DNA from: Candidatus Chryseobacterium colombiense
GTDB taxonomy: Bacteria; Bacteroidota; Bacteroidia; Flavobacteriales; Weeksellaceae
Direction: 5' to 3'
Assembly (NCBI GenBank): GCA_029203185.1
Contig: CP119310.1
Location: 2,480,001 to 2,544,000, forward strand
Length of the DNA: 64,000 nucleotides
In this document: one piece after another, positions 51,699-60,640 of the stretch
How positions within the stretch are numbered: the stretch's first letter is position 1
How the letters are laid out: each line of letters opens with the position of its first letter
Notes under the pieces: model-generated
Database searches by the model: none
What the model saw: the letters and a program-made list of their open reading frames with translations, nothing else
Told to the model about the DNA's origin: nothing
Translations under genes and position numbers: made by a program

Positions 51699-52435
51699 CA
51701 AACGCTGTAAAAGGATTATTAGGCTTATCTAAGAAAAAAATCGTTCGTATTCTGATGTATCATCAGGTATTACCTAAGGAATTGGCTCCTAAAGATAACC
51801 TCATTGTAACCACAGAAAATTTAGAAGAGCAGCTCATTTATATAAAAAACAACTTCACCACTTTATTTGTTAAGGATGTTCAAAAAGAAAGCAATACTCC
51901 AAACAAGATCATTCTGACGTTTGATGACGGTTATCATAACAATCTTGAATATCTGATTCCCTTATTGGAAAAATACCAGTTAAAAGCAACCATTTTCATT
52001 CCTACGGAGTATATTCAAAAGGGAATACACTCTGCTGAAAGAAAATTTATGAGTTTTGATGAAATCAGAAACTTAAATTCAGAACTTATTGAGATTGCCC
52101 TTCACAGTCATTCTCATAAAAATTACGCCGAAATGCCGGTTGAAGAAGCCAGGGAAGATCTCAAAAAAAACATAAAAATTCTTGAAGAAAACTCCATTAA
52201 ATTTTCTAATGTATTAGCCTACCCATACGGGAAGTTCCCGAGAGAGAAAAATAAAAAAAGAGTTTTCTTTAAAATGCTTGAAGAATCGGGAATCACTGCA
52301 GCCATAAGAATCGGAAACGAAATAGAGTCTTATCCGTGGAAGAATAAATTTGAAATCAAACGTATCGATATCAAATACGGGGACAACATCAATACATTCA
52401 AATGGAAGCTTAGACTGGGAAAACTAAAACTTTAG
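51692..52435 (+). CDS. Polysaccharide deacetylase family protein
   Basis: 247 residues, NodB homology domain. The catalytic base and metal Asp are in TFDDG (Asp78, Asp79), and the metal-binding HSHSH motif lies at 138-142; a C-terminal YPYGKFPREKNKK motif follows. Members de-N-acetylate cell-surface sugars. No signal peptide, so it may act on a cytoplasmic lipid-linked intermediate. The start overlaps the preceding GT stop; the 3' end overlaps the convergent GT4 gene by 4 bases. Confidence 0.92.
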   Translation: MLTNAVKGLLGLSKKKIVRILMYHQVLPKELAPKDNLIVTTENLEEQLIYIKNNFTTLFVKDVQKESNTPNKIILTFDDGYHNNLEYLIPLLEKYQLKATIFIPTEYIQKGIHSAERKFMSFDEIRNLNSELIEIALHSHSHKNYAEMPVEEAREDLKKNIKILEENSIKFSNVLAYPYGKFPREKNKKRVFFKMLEESGITAAIRIGNEIESYPWKNKFEIKRIDIKYGDNINTFKWKLRLGKLKL

Positions 52436-53511
52436 ATCAACAATTCCTTATATATATTTTCATACGATTCAGCCATTTTAAGATAGCTGAATTCTAAAGC
52501 TCTTTCCTTTAGTTTGGTTTGAAATGCAGCTTTATCCTCATTAAATTTTGAAATTCCTTTCAGGTAAACTTCATTCATATTTTCTGCAGAAAAATCTTCA
52601 AAATAAAAAGCTATATCAGCTCCAATTTCGGGAAGACTCGTATACTTACTAAGAAAAACAGGCTTTCCGAAATACATGGCTTCAACAGGAGGAATTCCGA
52701 AACCTTCGGCTAATGAAGGATGGCAATAGGATTCACAGTGCTGCAATAAAAAATATTTCTCTTCATTCTCTACATTTTCTAAAATATGTACCCGTTCGGC
52801 TAGTCCCAATATTTTAATTTTTTCAAGAAATTTTTCTTTGTACTCAGATTTTGCAGAGCTTGTAATCAGAACCAGATGTCTATCATTCTTAGAAATTAGA
52901 TCCAATAATACATTCTGATTTTTTTTAGGAAAAAGAACTCCGATATTCAGGATAAACTTCTCATTAATAAAAGAATAGTTTTTGGAGGCTGCAAAGTTTT
53001 CTTTTTCCGGAAACATTAGACCATTGTAAACCACTTCTATTTTTACATTATCTTTTAGTTGAAATAAATGTTTATTCTTTATAAAATCATTTTTTACAAA
53101 TTCTGAAATACAAACAATAACATCAGCATTACCAATATTCTTTTGTACAAGACATCTGCTTTTTTCCATTTTTCTTTGCGAACTTTTATCATGAAGAAAA
53201 TTAAGATCATGCAATGTCACTACTTTTTTCTGATCTTTTTTAATTTGATGAAAATATTCGGAAAGCTGATGCGTTGTATGAATAAGTGCATAAGATGCGA
53301 TGGATACAGGAATTTTTTTTTGCCAGAATTTCCAGTTTATAATAGTAAATCTGGATTTCGTGGTAGGAATATTCGCTTTTGGCCCGTAAAATGTATAGTT
53401 AAACGCAGGTATTTTTTGATCCAATCCTTTTATCAGTGATAAACAAACGTTTGCAATTCCAGATTTTGGATATTTTAATCGTTCAACATCTATCAGAACA
53501 TTTTTTTTCAT
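52432..53511 (-). CDS. Family 4 glycosyltransferase
   Basis: 359 residues, GT-B fold. N-terminal acceptor domain (SGIANVCLSLIKGL), middle hinge with FILNIGVLFPKKNQNVLLDLI, and the C-terminal sugar-nucleotide motif SYCHPSLAEGFGIPPVEAMYFGKPVFLSK (E-x7-E). Minus strand, with its own promoter in the gap to the next gene. The sugar and linkage are unknown. Confidence 0.93.
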   Translation of the reverse strand: MKKNVLIDVERLKYPKSGIANVCLSLIKGLDQKIPAFNYTFYGPKANIPTTKSRFTIINWKFWQKKIPVSIASYALIHTTHQLSEYFHQIKKDQKKVVTLHDLNFLHDKSSQRKMEKSRCLVQKNIGNADVIVCISEFVKNDFIKNKHLFQLKDNVKIEVVYNGLMFPEKENFAASKNYSFINEKFILNIGVLFPKKNQNVLLDLISKNDRHLVLITSSAKSEYKEKFLEKIKILGLAERVHILENVENEEKYFLLQHCESYCHPSLAEGFGIPPVEAMYFGKPVFLSKYTSLPEIGADIAFYFEDFSAENMNEVYLKGISKFNEDKAAFQTKLKERALEFSYLKMAESYENIYKELLI

Positions 53512-53531
53512 TGAGAAAGCAGGGTTTGGCT

Positions 53532-53539
53532 CAAAAGTA
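53532..53539 (-). promoter_or_regulatory. -7 element for GT4 gene
   Basis: Minus-strand TACTTTTG, 20 nt upstream of the ATG at 53511. Confidence 0.45.
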
Positions 53540-53561
53540 TAAATTTAAAATTTAAAATCTT

Positions 53562-53569
53562 TATTTTTG
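53562..53569 (+). promoter_or_regulatory. -7 element, leaderless layout
   Basis: TATTTTTG ends 4 nt before the ATG at 53574, so the transcript would begin next to the start codon. No clear -33 element. Confidence 0.45.
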
Positions 53570-53573
53570 TGAT

Positions 53574-54551
53574 ATGAAAATTTGTTTGATTAGTTTTGAT
53601 TTTTGGCATTATGACGAGCATATCGTTAATAAGCTCAAAGAAAAAGGCATTGAGGCATACCATATCAATATTGGAGCTTTCACTCACAAAAATATTGGAG
53701 CTAGAGTAAAAAATACCTTCAGTAAAGTTTTCTTAGGCAAAAATCTCAAACATGGAAAAAGGCAAAATTTCATCATAGAATCTTTGCGCAAAATAGGAAA
53801 GCAGGATCAGATTCTTGTTATCAATCCTGAAGCTATTGAAGAAAGGGTCCATAAAGAGATCAGAAAATATGCAAAAAGGAATATTGCTTATCTCTACGAT
53901 AGTATGTCCAGAAACCCAGCGGAGCATATTTTGCATTTTTTTGATACCGTTTTTTCTTTTGATGATGAAGATGTAACCAACTTTGGCTTTAATAAAATCA
54001 CCAATTATAATTATCTGGAGTTCTGCCCTGCAAAAAAGCAGCATCCTAAGATGGATCTTTTTTACATCACATCATATGATACTCACAGATTGCTAAGATT
54101 AAACATATTGATTAACAAAATAAATCAACTCAATATCTGTTTCAAGACGATCGTTGCCGGAAAAAAAAGCTGGAAAAAGAAAATTACACAGATTATTGAT
54201 CAGAAGAATATTGATATTATTACATTCAGAACCAAGAATATTCCTCAACAATCTTTGCCTAAGCTTTATAAAAATACAAAAGCAATTCTTGATCTTCAAA
54301 GAAATAAGCAAATGGGATTAAGCTTCCGTATTTTTGAGGCAATGGCACTGGAAAAAAAATTCATCACAGATAATTATACCATTAAAAATTACGATTTTTA
54401 TAATCCTAATAATATATTGATTCTGAATGATGATTTTAGTAATATTGAAAAATCATTTTTTGAAACAGAATACGAAAGTATTCCACAAGAAATATATTAT
54501 AAATATACACTCGATCATTGGGTAAATACAGTCTTTAATCTGAATAAATGA
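53574..54551 (+). CDS. Putative GT-B glycosyltransferase, unclassified
   Basis: 325 residues. It has the shape of a GT-B glycosyltransferase (N-terminal Rossmann-like KICLISFDFWHYDEHIVNKLKEKG; C-terminal LDLQRNKQMGLSFRIFEAMALEKKFITDN). The last block parallels the gene at 55483-56454, with the shared pattern GLSFRxFEAxxxxKKxITDN and KNYDFY. No common GT family name fits it well. It overlaps the following GT2 gene by 4 bases (ATGA), so coexpression is expected. Probably one enzyme of a surface glycan. Confidence 0.8.
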   Translation: MKICLISFDFWHYDEHIVNKLKEKGIEAYHINIGAFTHKNIGARVKNTFSKVFLGKNLKHGKRQNFIIESLRKIGKQDQILVINPEAIEERVHKEIRKYAKRNIAYLYDSMSRNPAEHILHFFDTVFSFDDEDVTNFGFNKITNYNYLEFCPAKKQHPKMDLFYITSYDTHRLLRLNILINKINQLNICFKTIVAGKKSWKKKITQIIDQKNIDIITFRTKNIPQQSLPKLYKNTKAILDLQRNKQMGLSFRIFEAMALEKKFITDNYTIKNYDFYNPNNILILNDDFSNIEKSFFETEYESIPQEIYYKYTLDHWVNTVFNLNK

Positions 54552-55486
54552 CAAAAATATCTGTCGCACTCTGTACCTATAATGGCGAAAAATTTCTTCG
54601 TCAGCAAATAGATTCTATTTTAAATCAAACGCTTCACGTAGAAGAAATTGTTGTGTGCGACGATTGTTCAACAGATAAAACATTCCAGATCTTAAAAGAA
54701 TATCAAGAGAAATTCCCGAAAATATTCAGAATTTATAGTAATGAAAAAAATTTACGCAGTGTAAAGAATTTTGAAAAAGCACTTTCACTGTGTACCGGAG
54801 AAATTATTTTCTTAAGCGATCAGGATGATGTTTGGGAAAATAATAAAGTGGAAGCTTTTAATGCATTTTTCGCTTTAAATAAGCAAACGGATGTTCTTTG
54901 CTCAAACGGATACCTAATTAATGAAAACAATGAAAGACAAGATTTTCACACTGTTTGGGACGTTCCGGAATTTTTAAAAGCAGATAAACAAGAAATCGAT
55001 TATTTCAAGATTTTTGCAACAATCGGAAATTTTGCAACGGGAGCAGCAATGGCCATGAGAAAATCTTTTTTACCTCAGGTTCTGCCCTTCCCAAATATTG
55101 ATGGACTTCATCATGACGAATGGATCGCATTGATCTCATCTGAACAAAAAAAGTTCGCCTTTTTAAATGAAAAGCTATTCTCTTATCGCATTCACAATGA
55201 ACAACAGGTGGGAGGAATATCTTATCCAAAAAATGACACTTCGAAAGAAAAACTTATCCATAAATTTGATTACGACAAAAAGGCCAGAACGTTCAGGGAT
55301 TTTAAATTAAAATTCAGAACCCTCAATGATAAGGAAAGAAAATTCAGAAGTTTTCTGGAGAAAAACAAGGATGCGAAAGTAAAGCGATTTGTAGAAAATG
55401 TTCAAAATGAAAGACAGGTTCTGGAACAAAACCTAAAATCTGAAAACATCTTATTTTTCCTCTTTTTTAAATACTTTTACCGATGA
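54548..55486 (+). CDS. Family 2 glycosyltransferase
   Basis: 312 residues. GT-A: ISVALCTYNGEKFLRQQIDS, EIVVCDDCSTDKTFQIL, and LSDQDDVWENNKVEAF, a rhamnosyltransferase-like DQDD motif. The C-terminal HHDEWIALISSEQKKFAFLNE is typical of that subgroup. The sugar is likely a deoxyhexose such as rhamnose; this is inference. It starts and ends with 4-base overlaps with its neighbours. Confidence 0.92.
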   Translation: MTKISVALCTYNGEKFLRQQIDSILNQTLHVEEIVVCDDCSTDKTFQILKEYQEKFPKIFRIYSNEKNLRSVKNFEKALSLCTGEIIFLSDQDDVWENNKVEAFNAFFALNKQTDVLCSNGYLINENNERQDFHTVWDVPEFLKADKQEIDYFKIFATIGNFATGAAMAMRKSFLPQVLPFPNIDGLHHDEWIALISSEQKKFAFLNEKLFSYRIHNEQQVGGISYPKNDTSKEKLIHKFDYDKKARTFRDFKLKFRTLNDKERKFRSFLEKNKDAKVKRFVENVQNERQVLEQNLKSENILFFLFFKYFYR

Positions 55487-56454
55487 GCAGAATACTTATC
55501 ATCATGCACAACTATGCAGGAATTTCAGATCTGATCAAAAAAAACTTAAAGGATCTGCATTATGACAATGTAGATTTCCTCTTATATTCTGAAGAAAAAT
55601 TCAGGTACAAAAATCTTAGCGAAAAACTGACTAATCTTTACCGAAAAACAGTTCTGGGTGATAAAAAATATAAAGAAAAACTCAGAACTTCATTTATAGA
55701 GAATACACTTCTTCAAAAGGCTAAAAGCCTGTCAGAATATGATACCATTCTGATGATGACCACCGAGTTTTTTTCGGAAGAATTCATAACTATCATTAGA
55801 ACGAAAACTCAAAAACTCATCGGCAATCATTGGGATGGACTCAAAAGAACGCCCAACATTTATCCCAAGCTAAAGTTCTTTGATAAATTTTTCGTATTTG
55901 ATCCGGACGACGTTGATAAACAGAAAAACATTTTCTTCCTCACTAATTTCTTTTTCACTTTTGAAGAAAAGAAAAATCCGACCAGGATTGAAAACGATGT
56001 TTTTTACATCGGAACTTATGTTGAAGAGCGTTTTAAAGCATTAAAGAAAATATCAGAAACTTTAAGTCAGAAGAAAATTTCACAGAAAATACTTCTTTTC
56101 AGCTGGGATAAAAGAGAGAAAGACGGAGAAATTGTTTTTACCAATGCTTTCCTGACTTATGACGAAAACATCAATTGGGTAAAAAGTTCGAAAGCTCTTT
56201 TAGATTTAAAATTAAAGGAACACAATGGACTTTCGTTCCGTTTTTTTGAGGCTTTAAAATATGAGAAAAAGATTATTACGGACAACCCTCATGTAAAAAA
56301 TTACGATTTTTACAGAAAGGAGAATATATTTATCATTGGTGAAGATCATGAAGATAAACTGAAAAGCTTTGTTGAAGATCCTTACATGAAGATTCCCACC
56401 GAGACAAAAAATAAATATAGTTTTGAAAGCTGGTTTAAAATACTAACTTCGTAA
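55483..56454 (+). CDS. Putative GT-B glycosyltransferase, unclassified
   Basis: 323 residues. The N-terminal region (ILIIMHNYAGISDLIKKNLKDL) and the C-terminal block LLDLKLKEHNGLSFRFFEAL, followed by KKIITDNPHVKNYDFY, match the gene at 53574-54551. Together they form a small paralogous group with a GT-B-like layout that I cannot place in a named family. It overlaps the preceding GT2 by 4 bases and is 5 bases from the next one. Confidence 0.8.
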   Translation: MSRILIIMHNYAGISDLIKKNLKDLHYDNVDFLLYSEEKFRYKNLSEKLTNLYRKTVLGDKKYKEKLRTSFIENTLLQKAKSLSEYDTILMMTTEFFSEEFITIIRTKTQKLIGNHWDGLKRTPNIYPKLKFFDKFFVFDPDDVDKQKNIFFLTNFFFTFEEKKNPTRIENDVFYIGTYVEERFKALKKISETLSQKKISQKILLFSWDKREKDGEIVFTNAFLTYDENINWVKSSKALLDLKLKEHNGLSFRFFEALKYEKKIITDNPHVKNYDFYRKENIFIIGEDHEDKLKSFVEDPYMKIPTETKNKYSFESWFKILTS

Positions 56455-56458
56455 TATT

Positions 56459-57295
56459 ATGAATGAAAAAATTTCTGTTGTTATTCCCTATTACAAAGGA
56501 GAAGAGTACATCCTTGAGACCTTAAAAAGTGTTTATGATCAAACTTATCAGGATTTTGAAATCATCATTGTAAACGATGGTTCTGATCATGCTGTATTAA
56601 ACTCGATTGAAAGCAATGGAGCTTTTAAAAATGTAAAAATCATTCATCAGGAAAACCAGGGACAGTCTTCCGCCAGAAATAACGGAGTGAAGCATGCTTC
56701 AGGAAAATATATTCTTTTTTTGGATTGTGATGATATTATTGAAAAAACTTTTCTTGAAAAAACAATACATATTCTTCAAAACAAACCCGAGATCAGAATC
56801 TGCTATACCAAAGGGAAATTCTTTGAAAAAACAGATAAGGAATGGGTTCTTCAGCCATTCAACACATTTGATTTTTTAATTGAAAACTGTATTCCTATTA
56901 CTGCCCTTATTTATAAAGAGGATTTTGAAAAAGTCGGTGGATTTGATACCCATTTGAATTATTACGAAGACTGGGATTTCTGGATCTATTTAATTGAAAA
57001 AGGAGCAAAAGTCTATAAGATTGAAGAGTTTTTGTTCTTTTACAGAATCAGAAATACCACCAATTCCTTAACAAACACAAGCATTGACAACAGCTCGAAG
57101 CTTTCTGATAATTTTTTTGAAATTTATAAGAAGCATTATACTTTTTACAAAAAGAACGGACTCGATTTTCATTCGATCATGAGCCTCATCCGTGAAAATA
57201 AAAAGTATAAAGCCAAATATTATAATGAATGGTACAGAAAGCTTATATATAAACTTTTCAAACCAAAAAAATACCAGAAGATTTATAAGAATTAA
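56459..57295 (+). CDS. Family 2 glycosyltransferase
   Basis: 278 residues. ISVVIPYYKGEEYILETLKS, IIVNDGSD, GQSSARNNGVKHASGKYILFLDCDD (DxD variant DCDD) and a C-terminal acceptor region GGFDTHLNYYEDWDFWIYLI. Wide-specificity GT2 group; the donor sugar is not predictable. Last plus-strand gene of this run; its end overlaps the convergent fused GT gene by 4 bases. Confidence 0.93.
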   Translation: MNEKISVVIPYYKGEEYILETLKSVYDQTYQDFEIIIVNDGSDHAVLNSIESNGAFKNVKIIHQENQGQSSARNNGVKHASGKYILFLDCDDIIEKTFLEKTIHILQNKPEIRICYTKGKFFEKTDKEWVLQPFNTFDFLIENCIPITALIYKEDFEKVGGFDTHLNYYEDWDFWIYLIEKGAKVYKIEEFLFFYRIRNTTNSLTNTSIDNSSKLSDNFFEIYKKHYTFYKKNGLDFHSIMSLIRENKKYKAKYYNEWYRKLIYKLFKPKKYQKIYKN

Positions 57296-59310
57296 TCTTT
57301 AAACCCAAGATATTCAATCATTTTCTTTATATTTTCCTCCTGAGTTTCTATAGAGAATTTTGATAATGGCTGTAAGCTGTTTTCATGCAGAGTCTGCCAA
57401 AGATTTTCATCATTATACAGCTCCAGAATTTTATCCGCAAAATTCTGTGGATTTTCATCAGAGATCAAAGCTGTTTTTCTGTCTTCCAAACTCATGCCTT
57501 CCGCTCCTATTTCCGTAGTAACTACCGGTAATTTAAATTCCAGAGCCTGTCCGATCTTTCCTTTCACTCCTGCGCCATAACGAAGTGGTGCTACAAAAAT
57601 CCTGGAATTTTCAAACCAGTAATCAACTGATTTTTGATATCCTAAAATCTGAAATTTATCGGAATGGTACCGTTGTTTTAAATCTTCAGGAAAATCAGGG
57701 CCTAAAACGAATACCTTAATATTGTGATTCTTTTGCCAAACCAAAGGCATAATGTTTTCATGCAAAAATTTCACCGCATCAATATTGGGTAAATGATTAT
57801 ATCCGCCAATGAAAAGTATACCTTCCCTTTGTAAAAACTCTACAGCATTAGTAGCATTTACAGGCTTGTGAATATTGCTTACCGTGAAAATTTTATCATA
57901 TTTCACTCCGTTTTTAGAAACCGTATTTTTTTCTTCGTCGCTTATGGAAAGAACCGCATCAGAAGTATTCATTCCGAAATATTCTTTTTCTTTAAAGAAT
58001 TCAATTTCCTTTTCTCTTTCTTTTGTGATTACATCAATATAATTGTTCTCTCTTTCCATTCTAAGGTAATGAAGATCAACCATATCGTACACAATTTTCT
58101 TCCCAGAAATTTTATTTTTGATTTGACTGTACCAATAATCAAAACCGATAGGACGGAAAATCCAAATGATATCAACAGAATGAATTGCTCCTTCAATTTG
58201 ATTAACAACTTTTACGATCTTATCTTTTGGAGTAACATAATCCATACAAACCTGTACTCCGATTGATCTGAAAAACTTCACATAAGAACGGTCGGTTAAT
58301 TCGTCAAAATGTTTTACTGCCAAAATAATTCTGTGTCCATTTTTCTGAAGAATTTTTACAATTTCCAAAAACCTTCTCGATCCTGAATCCTGATCTGGCT
58401 TTGGCATATTTTCTTCCAGAAAAAGGAAATTAGGCTTTTTGATTTCATTGGTAAAGTTATTATCCCATTTTTCCAGAAAAGTTATCTTATCTTTTGCAAA
58501 AAATTCTTTTTCTATATTCGAAATATTTTCAACATGAACAATTTCTGAAAGAGGCTGATAATAGGTATCTAGTTTTTGTTCATTTTTTAGTCTAAGGCAT
58601 AAATCTGCAACTCCTGAATCAACAGATAAGAACGCTTCATCCAGAAGATTAATATTTCCTTCCGCATTTAATCTGCTAAATAATAAACTGTTTCCTGAGG
58701 AGCAGTCTGCTTTTCTCAGATAATCATATTGAGGAGTGTCAATAGCCTCACCTTTGCCAATATTTACAATTTCTGATTTTTTTAAAATAAGGCATCCAGC
58801 TTCTTGTAATGTATTATCTCGCGAAACAATTTTTGACCCTACAGCTCCCGCATTTTCTTTTGTTTTAAAAATCTCTAAGAGATGAGACAAATAATTCTCC
58901 TGAACCTCAACATTGCTATTCAACAAATAAATATATTCAGCTTTTGCAGACTTTATCCCTTTATTGATATTCTCTACAAAACCTAAATTTTTGTCACTAT
59001 TAATAATTGTCAATCCAGGAATTCCTTCTAAAAATTTTACTGTATTTTCCGAATTTTCATTATCGACAATAATAATTTCTTTAGAAATATTTTTATCATA
59101 TTGATCGACTGTGTAAAGGCAATTTAACGTTTGTCTGATTGAATCTGAGAAAAAAATGACAATGGAAACTTCAGGGCTTTTGGAAATTTCAAAATTAAAA
59201 GAATAGTTTTCAAAAAATTTTAATTCAAAATTATTAATCTTAAGCTTTCTTTTATTTCTAATAAAATTTCGGTCCTTGATTTTATTTTTAAAAAACCTTT
59301 TAATTCCCAT
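57292..59310 (-). CDS. Fused GT2-GT4 bifunctional glycosyltransferase
   Basis: 672 residues with two catalytic modules. The N-terminal half (about 45-290) is a GT2 domain: EVSIVIFFSDSIRQTLNCLY, KEIIIVDNENSENTVKFL, and FVENINKGIKSAKAEYIYLLNSNVEV. The C-terminal half (about 300-665) is GT-B/GT4: LFLEENMPKPDQDSGSRRFL, IFVAPLRYGAGVKGKIGQAL and KLPVVTTEIGAEGM. It may add two successive sugars. Monocistronic on the minus strand. Confidence 0.9.
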   Translation of the reverse strand: MGIKRFFKNKIKDRNFIRNKRKLKINNFELKFFENYSFNFEISKSPEVSIVIFFSDSIRQTLNCLYTVDQYDKNISKEIIIVDNENSENTVKFLEGIPGLTIINSDKNLGFVENINKGIKSAKAEYIYLLNSNVEVQENYLSHLLEIFKTKENAGAVGSKIVSRDNTLQEAGCLILKKSEIVNIGKGEAIDTPQYDYLRKADCSSGNSLLFSRLNAEGNINLLDEAFLSVDSGVADLCLRLKNEQKLDTYYQPLSEIVHVENISNIEKEFFAKDKITFLEKWDNNFTNEIKKPNFLFLEENMPKPDQDSGSRRFLEIVKILQKNGHRIILAVKHFDELTDRSYVKFFRSIGVQVCMDYVTPKDKIVKVVNQIEGAIHSVDIIWIFRPIGFDYWYSQIKNKISGKKIVYDMVDLHYLRMERENNYIDVITKEREKEIEFFKEKEYFGMNTSDAVLSISDEEKNTVSKNGVKYDKIFTVSNIHKPVNATNAVEFLQREGILFIGGYNHLPNIDAVKFLHENIMPLVWQKNHNIKVFVLGPDFPEDLKQRYHSDKFQILGYQKSVDYWFENSRIFVAPLRYGAGVKGKIGQALEFKLPVVTTEIGAEGMSLEDRKTALISDENPQNFADKILELYNDENLWQTLHENSLQPLSKFSIETQEENIKKMIEYLGFKD

Positions 59311-59421
59311 TTTTAATTTATTATTTTGTCGTGCCTTTATTTTTTAGGGAAACGAAATTAAGCATTTTATTACAAATTACTTGGAAATTAGTTTTTCTAA
59401 AAGCTACACCAAAAAGAAAAG

Positions 59422-59436
59422 GTAATTTCAAATTAC
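59422..59436. promoter_or_regulatory. Short perfect palindrome before GT4-like gene
   Basis: GTAATTT-C-AAATTAC, 6 nt upstream of the ATG at 59443. Candidate operator or leader hairpin; the gap 59311-59442 contains no other recognisable signal. Confidence 0.35.
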
Positions 59437-59442
59437 AATAAT

Positions 59443-60603
59443 ATGATAAACTTTTCCGATAAAAAATTACTCTTCTTTTTTCCAGAAAATCCATTTGCCA
59501 AACGTGCCGGAAATGTTTTACGCTGCCATACGAATCTTATGCAGCTAAAATCGTTAGGTTTACATATAGATCTTGTAGGTATAGAAGATTATTATAAAAG
59601 TTTCGGAGATTCTTATGATAGTATTGATAAAAATATCATTGATGATGTTCTTATTCTGAAAAGCCATCCAGCTAAAAATAAATTATCTTCAGCGCACTGG
59701 AAACATAAATTCTTAAGAAAATATGGCAAAAAATATAATAACAGTCCTTTTCATACGCAATATTTTCAAGATACTTTTAATGCTTTTGTTGAAAAGAAAA
59801 AGTATGATTATGTTATCATTAATTATGAAGGATGGACGAATCTGATCAGAAATACAGATTTAAAAGGAGCAAAAACAATTGTCGACACCCATGACTGGAT
59901 AACTTTAAATGAATTTTATTCCAATAAAAATCTAGATCTTGTCGGTAAGAAATTCGGAGAAGAAATTGTTAATTTATCTTTTTATGATAGAGTTGTCACT
60001 ATCTCGAACGACGAATATTCTGTTTTTAAAAACTTTTTAGGAGATAAAGTCGTCAATATTCCTCCAAGCTTTCCGGAAAACTTTGAAAATAAAAATCTGG
60101 AGAAGAAATATGACCTTATTTTTGTAGGATCTGATAATCCGTTCAATATAGAAGCTATTAATTGGTTTATAGATAAAGTATTGCCTCATATTTCAAATAC
60201 AATCAGCATCTGCATTATTGGAAGAGTGTGTAAGCATGTTCCTGACAGAGAAAATATTGAGAAAGTTTTTTTCGCTGATGATTTAAAAGATTATTATTCC
60301 CGAAGCAAAATAGCGATCTGTCCCATGCTAAGAGGAACGGGAATAAAAATTAAAGTAGTTGAAGCTTTATCTTTTGGACTTCCCGTTGTAGGAACAGAAA
60401 AGGCAATTGATGGTTTCTCCCGTAAAACAGGAAACGGCTGCTTGGCAACCGATGACGAAAAAATCTTTGCAGATATGATCAAAAATCTTTTGAATAATCC
60501 ATCTGATTATGAAAAACAAAAACAGGAAGGCATAGATTTTTTCAAGAATAATTTTTCAGAAAAAAAATCTATCGAACTTTGGAGGAGCGCTTTAATTTTT
60601 TAG
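59443..60603 (+). CDS. Family 4-like glycosyltransferase
   Basis: 386 residues, GT-B fold. N-terminal acceptor module (FFFPENPFAKRAGNVLRCHTNL); C-terminal donor module with LIFVGSDNPFNIEAINWFID, IAICPMLRGTGIKIKVVEAL and SFGLPVVGTEKAIDGFSRKTG. The C-terminal motif resembles that of the fused GT's second half. The sugar is unknown. Followed by a GT2 gene 37 bases on. Confidence 0.9.
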   Translation: MINFSDKKLLFFFPENPFAKRAGNVLRCHTNLMQLKSLGLHIDLVGIEDYYKSFGDSYDSIDKNIIDDVLILKSHPAKNKLSSAHWKHKFLRKYGKKYNNSPFHTQYFQDTFNAFVEKKKYDYVIINYEGWTNLIRNTDLKGAKTIVDTHDWITLNEFYSNKNLDLVGKKFGEEIVNLSFYDRVVTISNDEYSVFKNFLGDKVVNIPPSFPENFENKNLEKKYDLIFVGSDNPFNIEAINWFIDKVLPHISNTISICIIGRVCKHVPDRENIEKVFFADDLKDYYSRSKIAICPMLRGTGIKIKVVEALSFGLPVVGTEKAIDGFSRKTGNGCLATDDEKIFADMIKNLLNNPSDYEKQKQEGIDFFKNNFSEKKSIELWRSALIF

Positions 60604-60640
60604 TCTTTTTATATTCCATCTTTATATATTAAAACATTGT

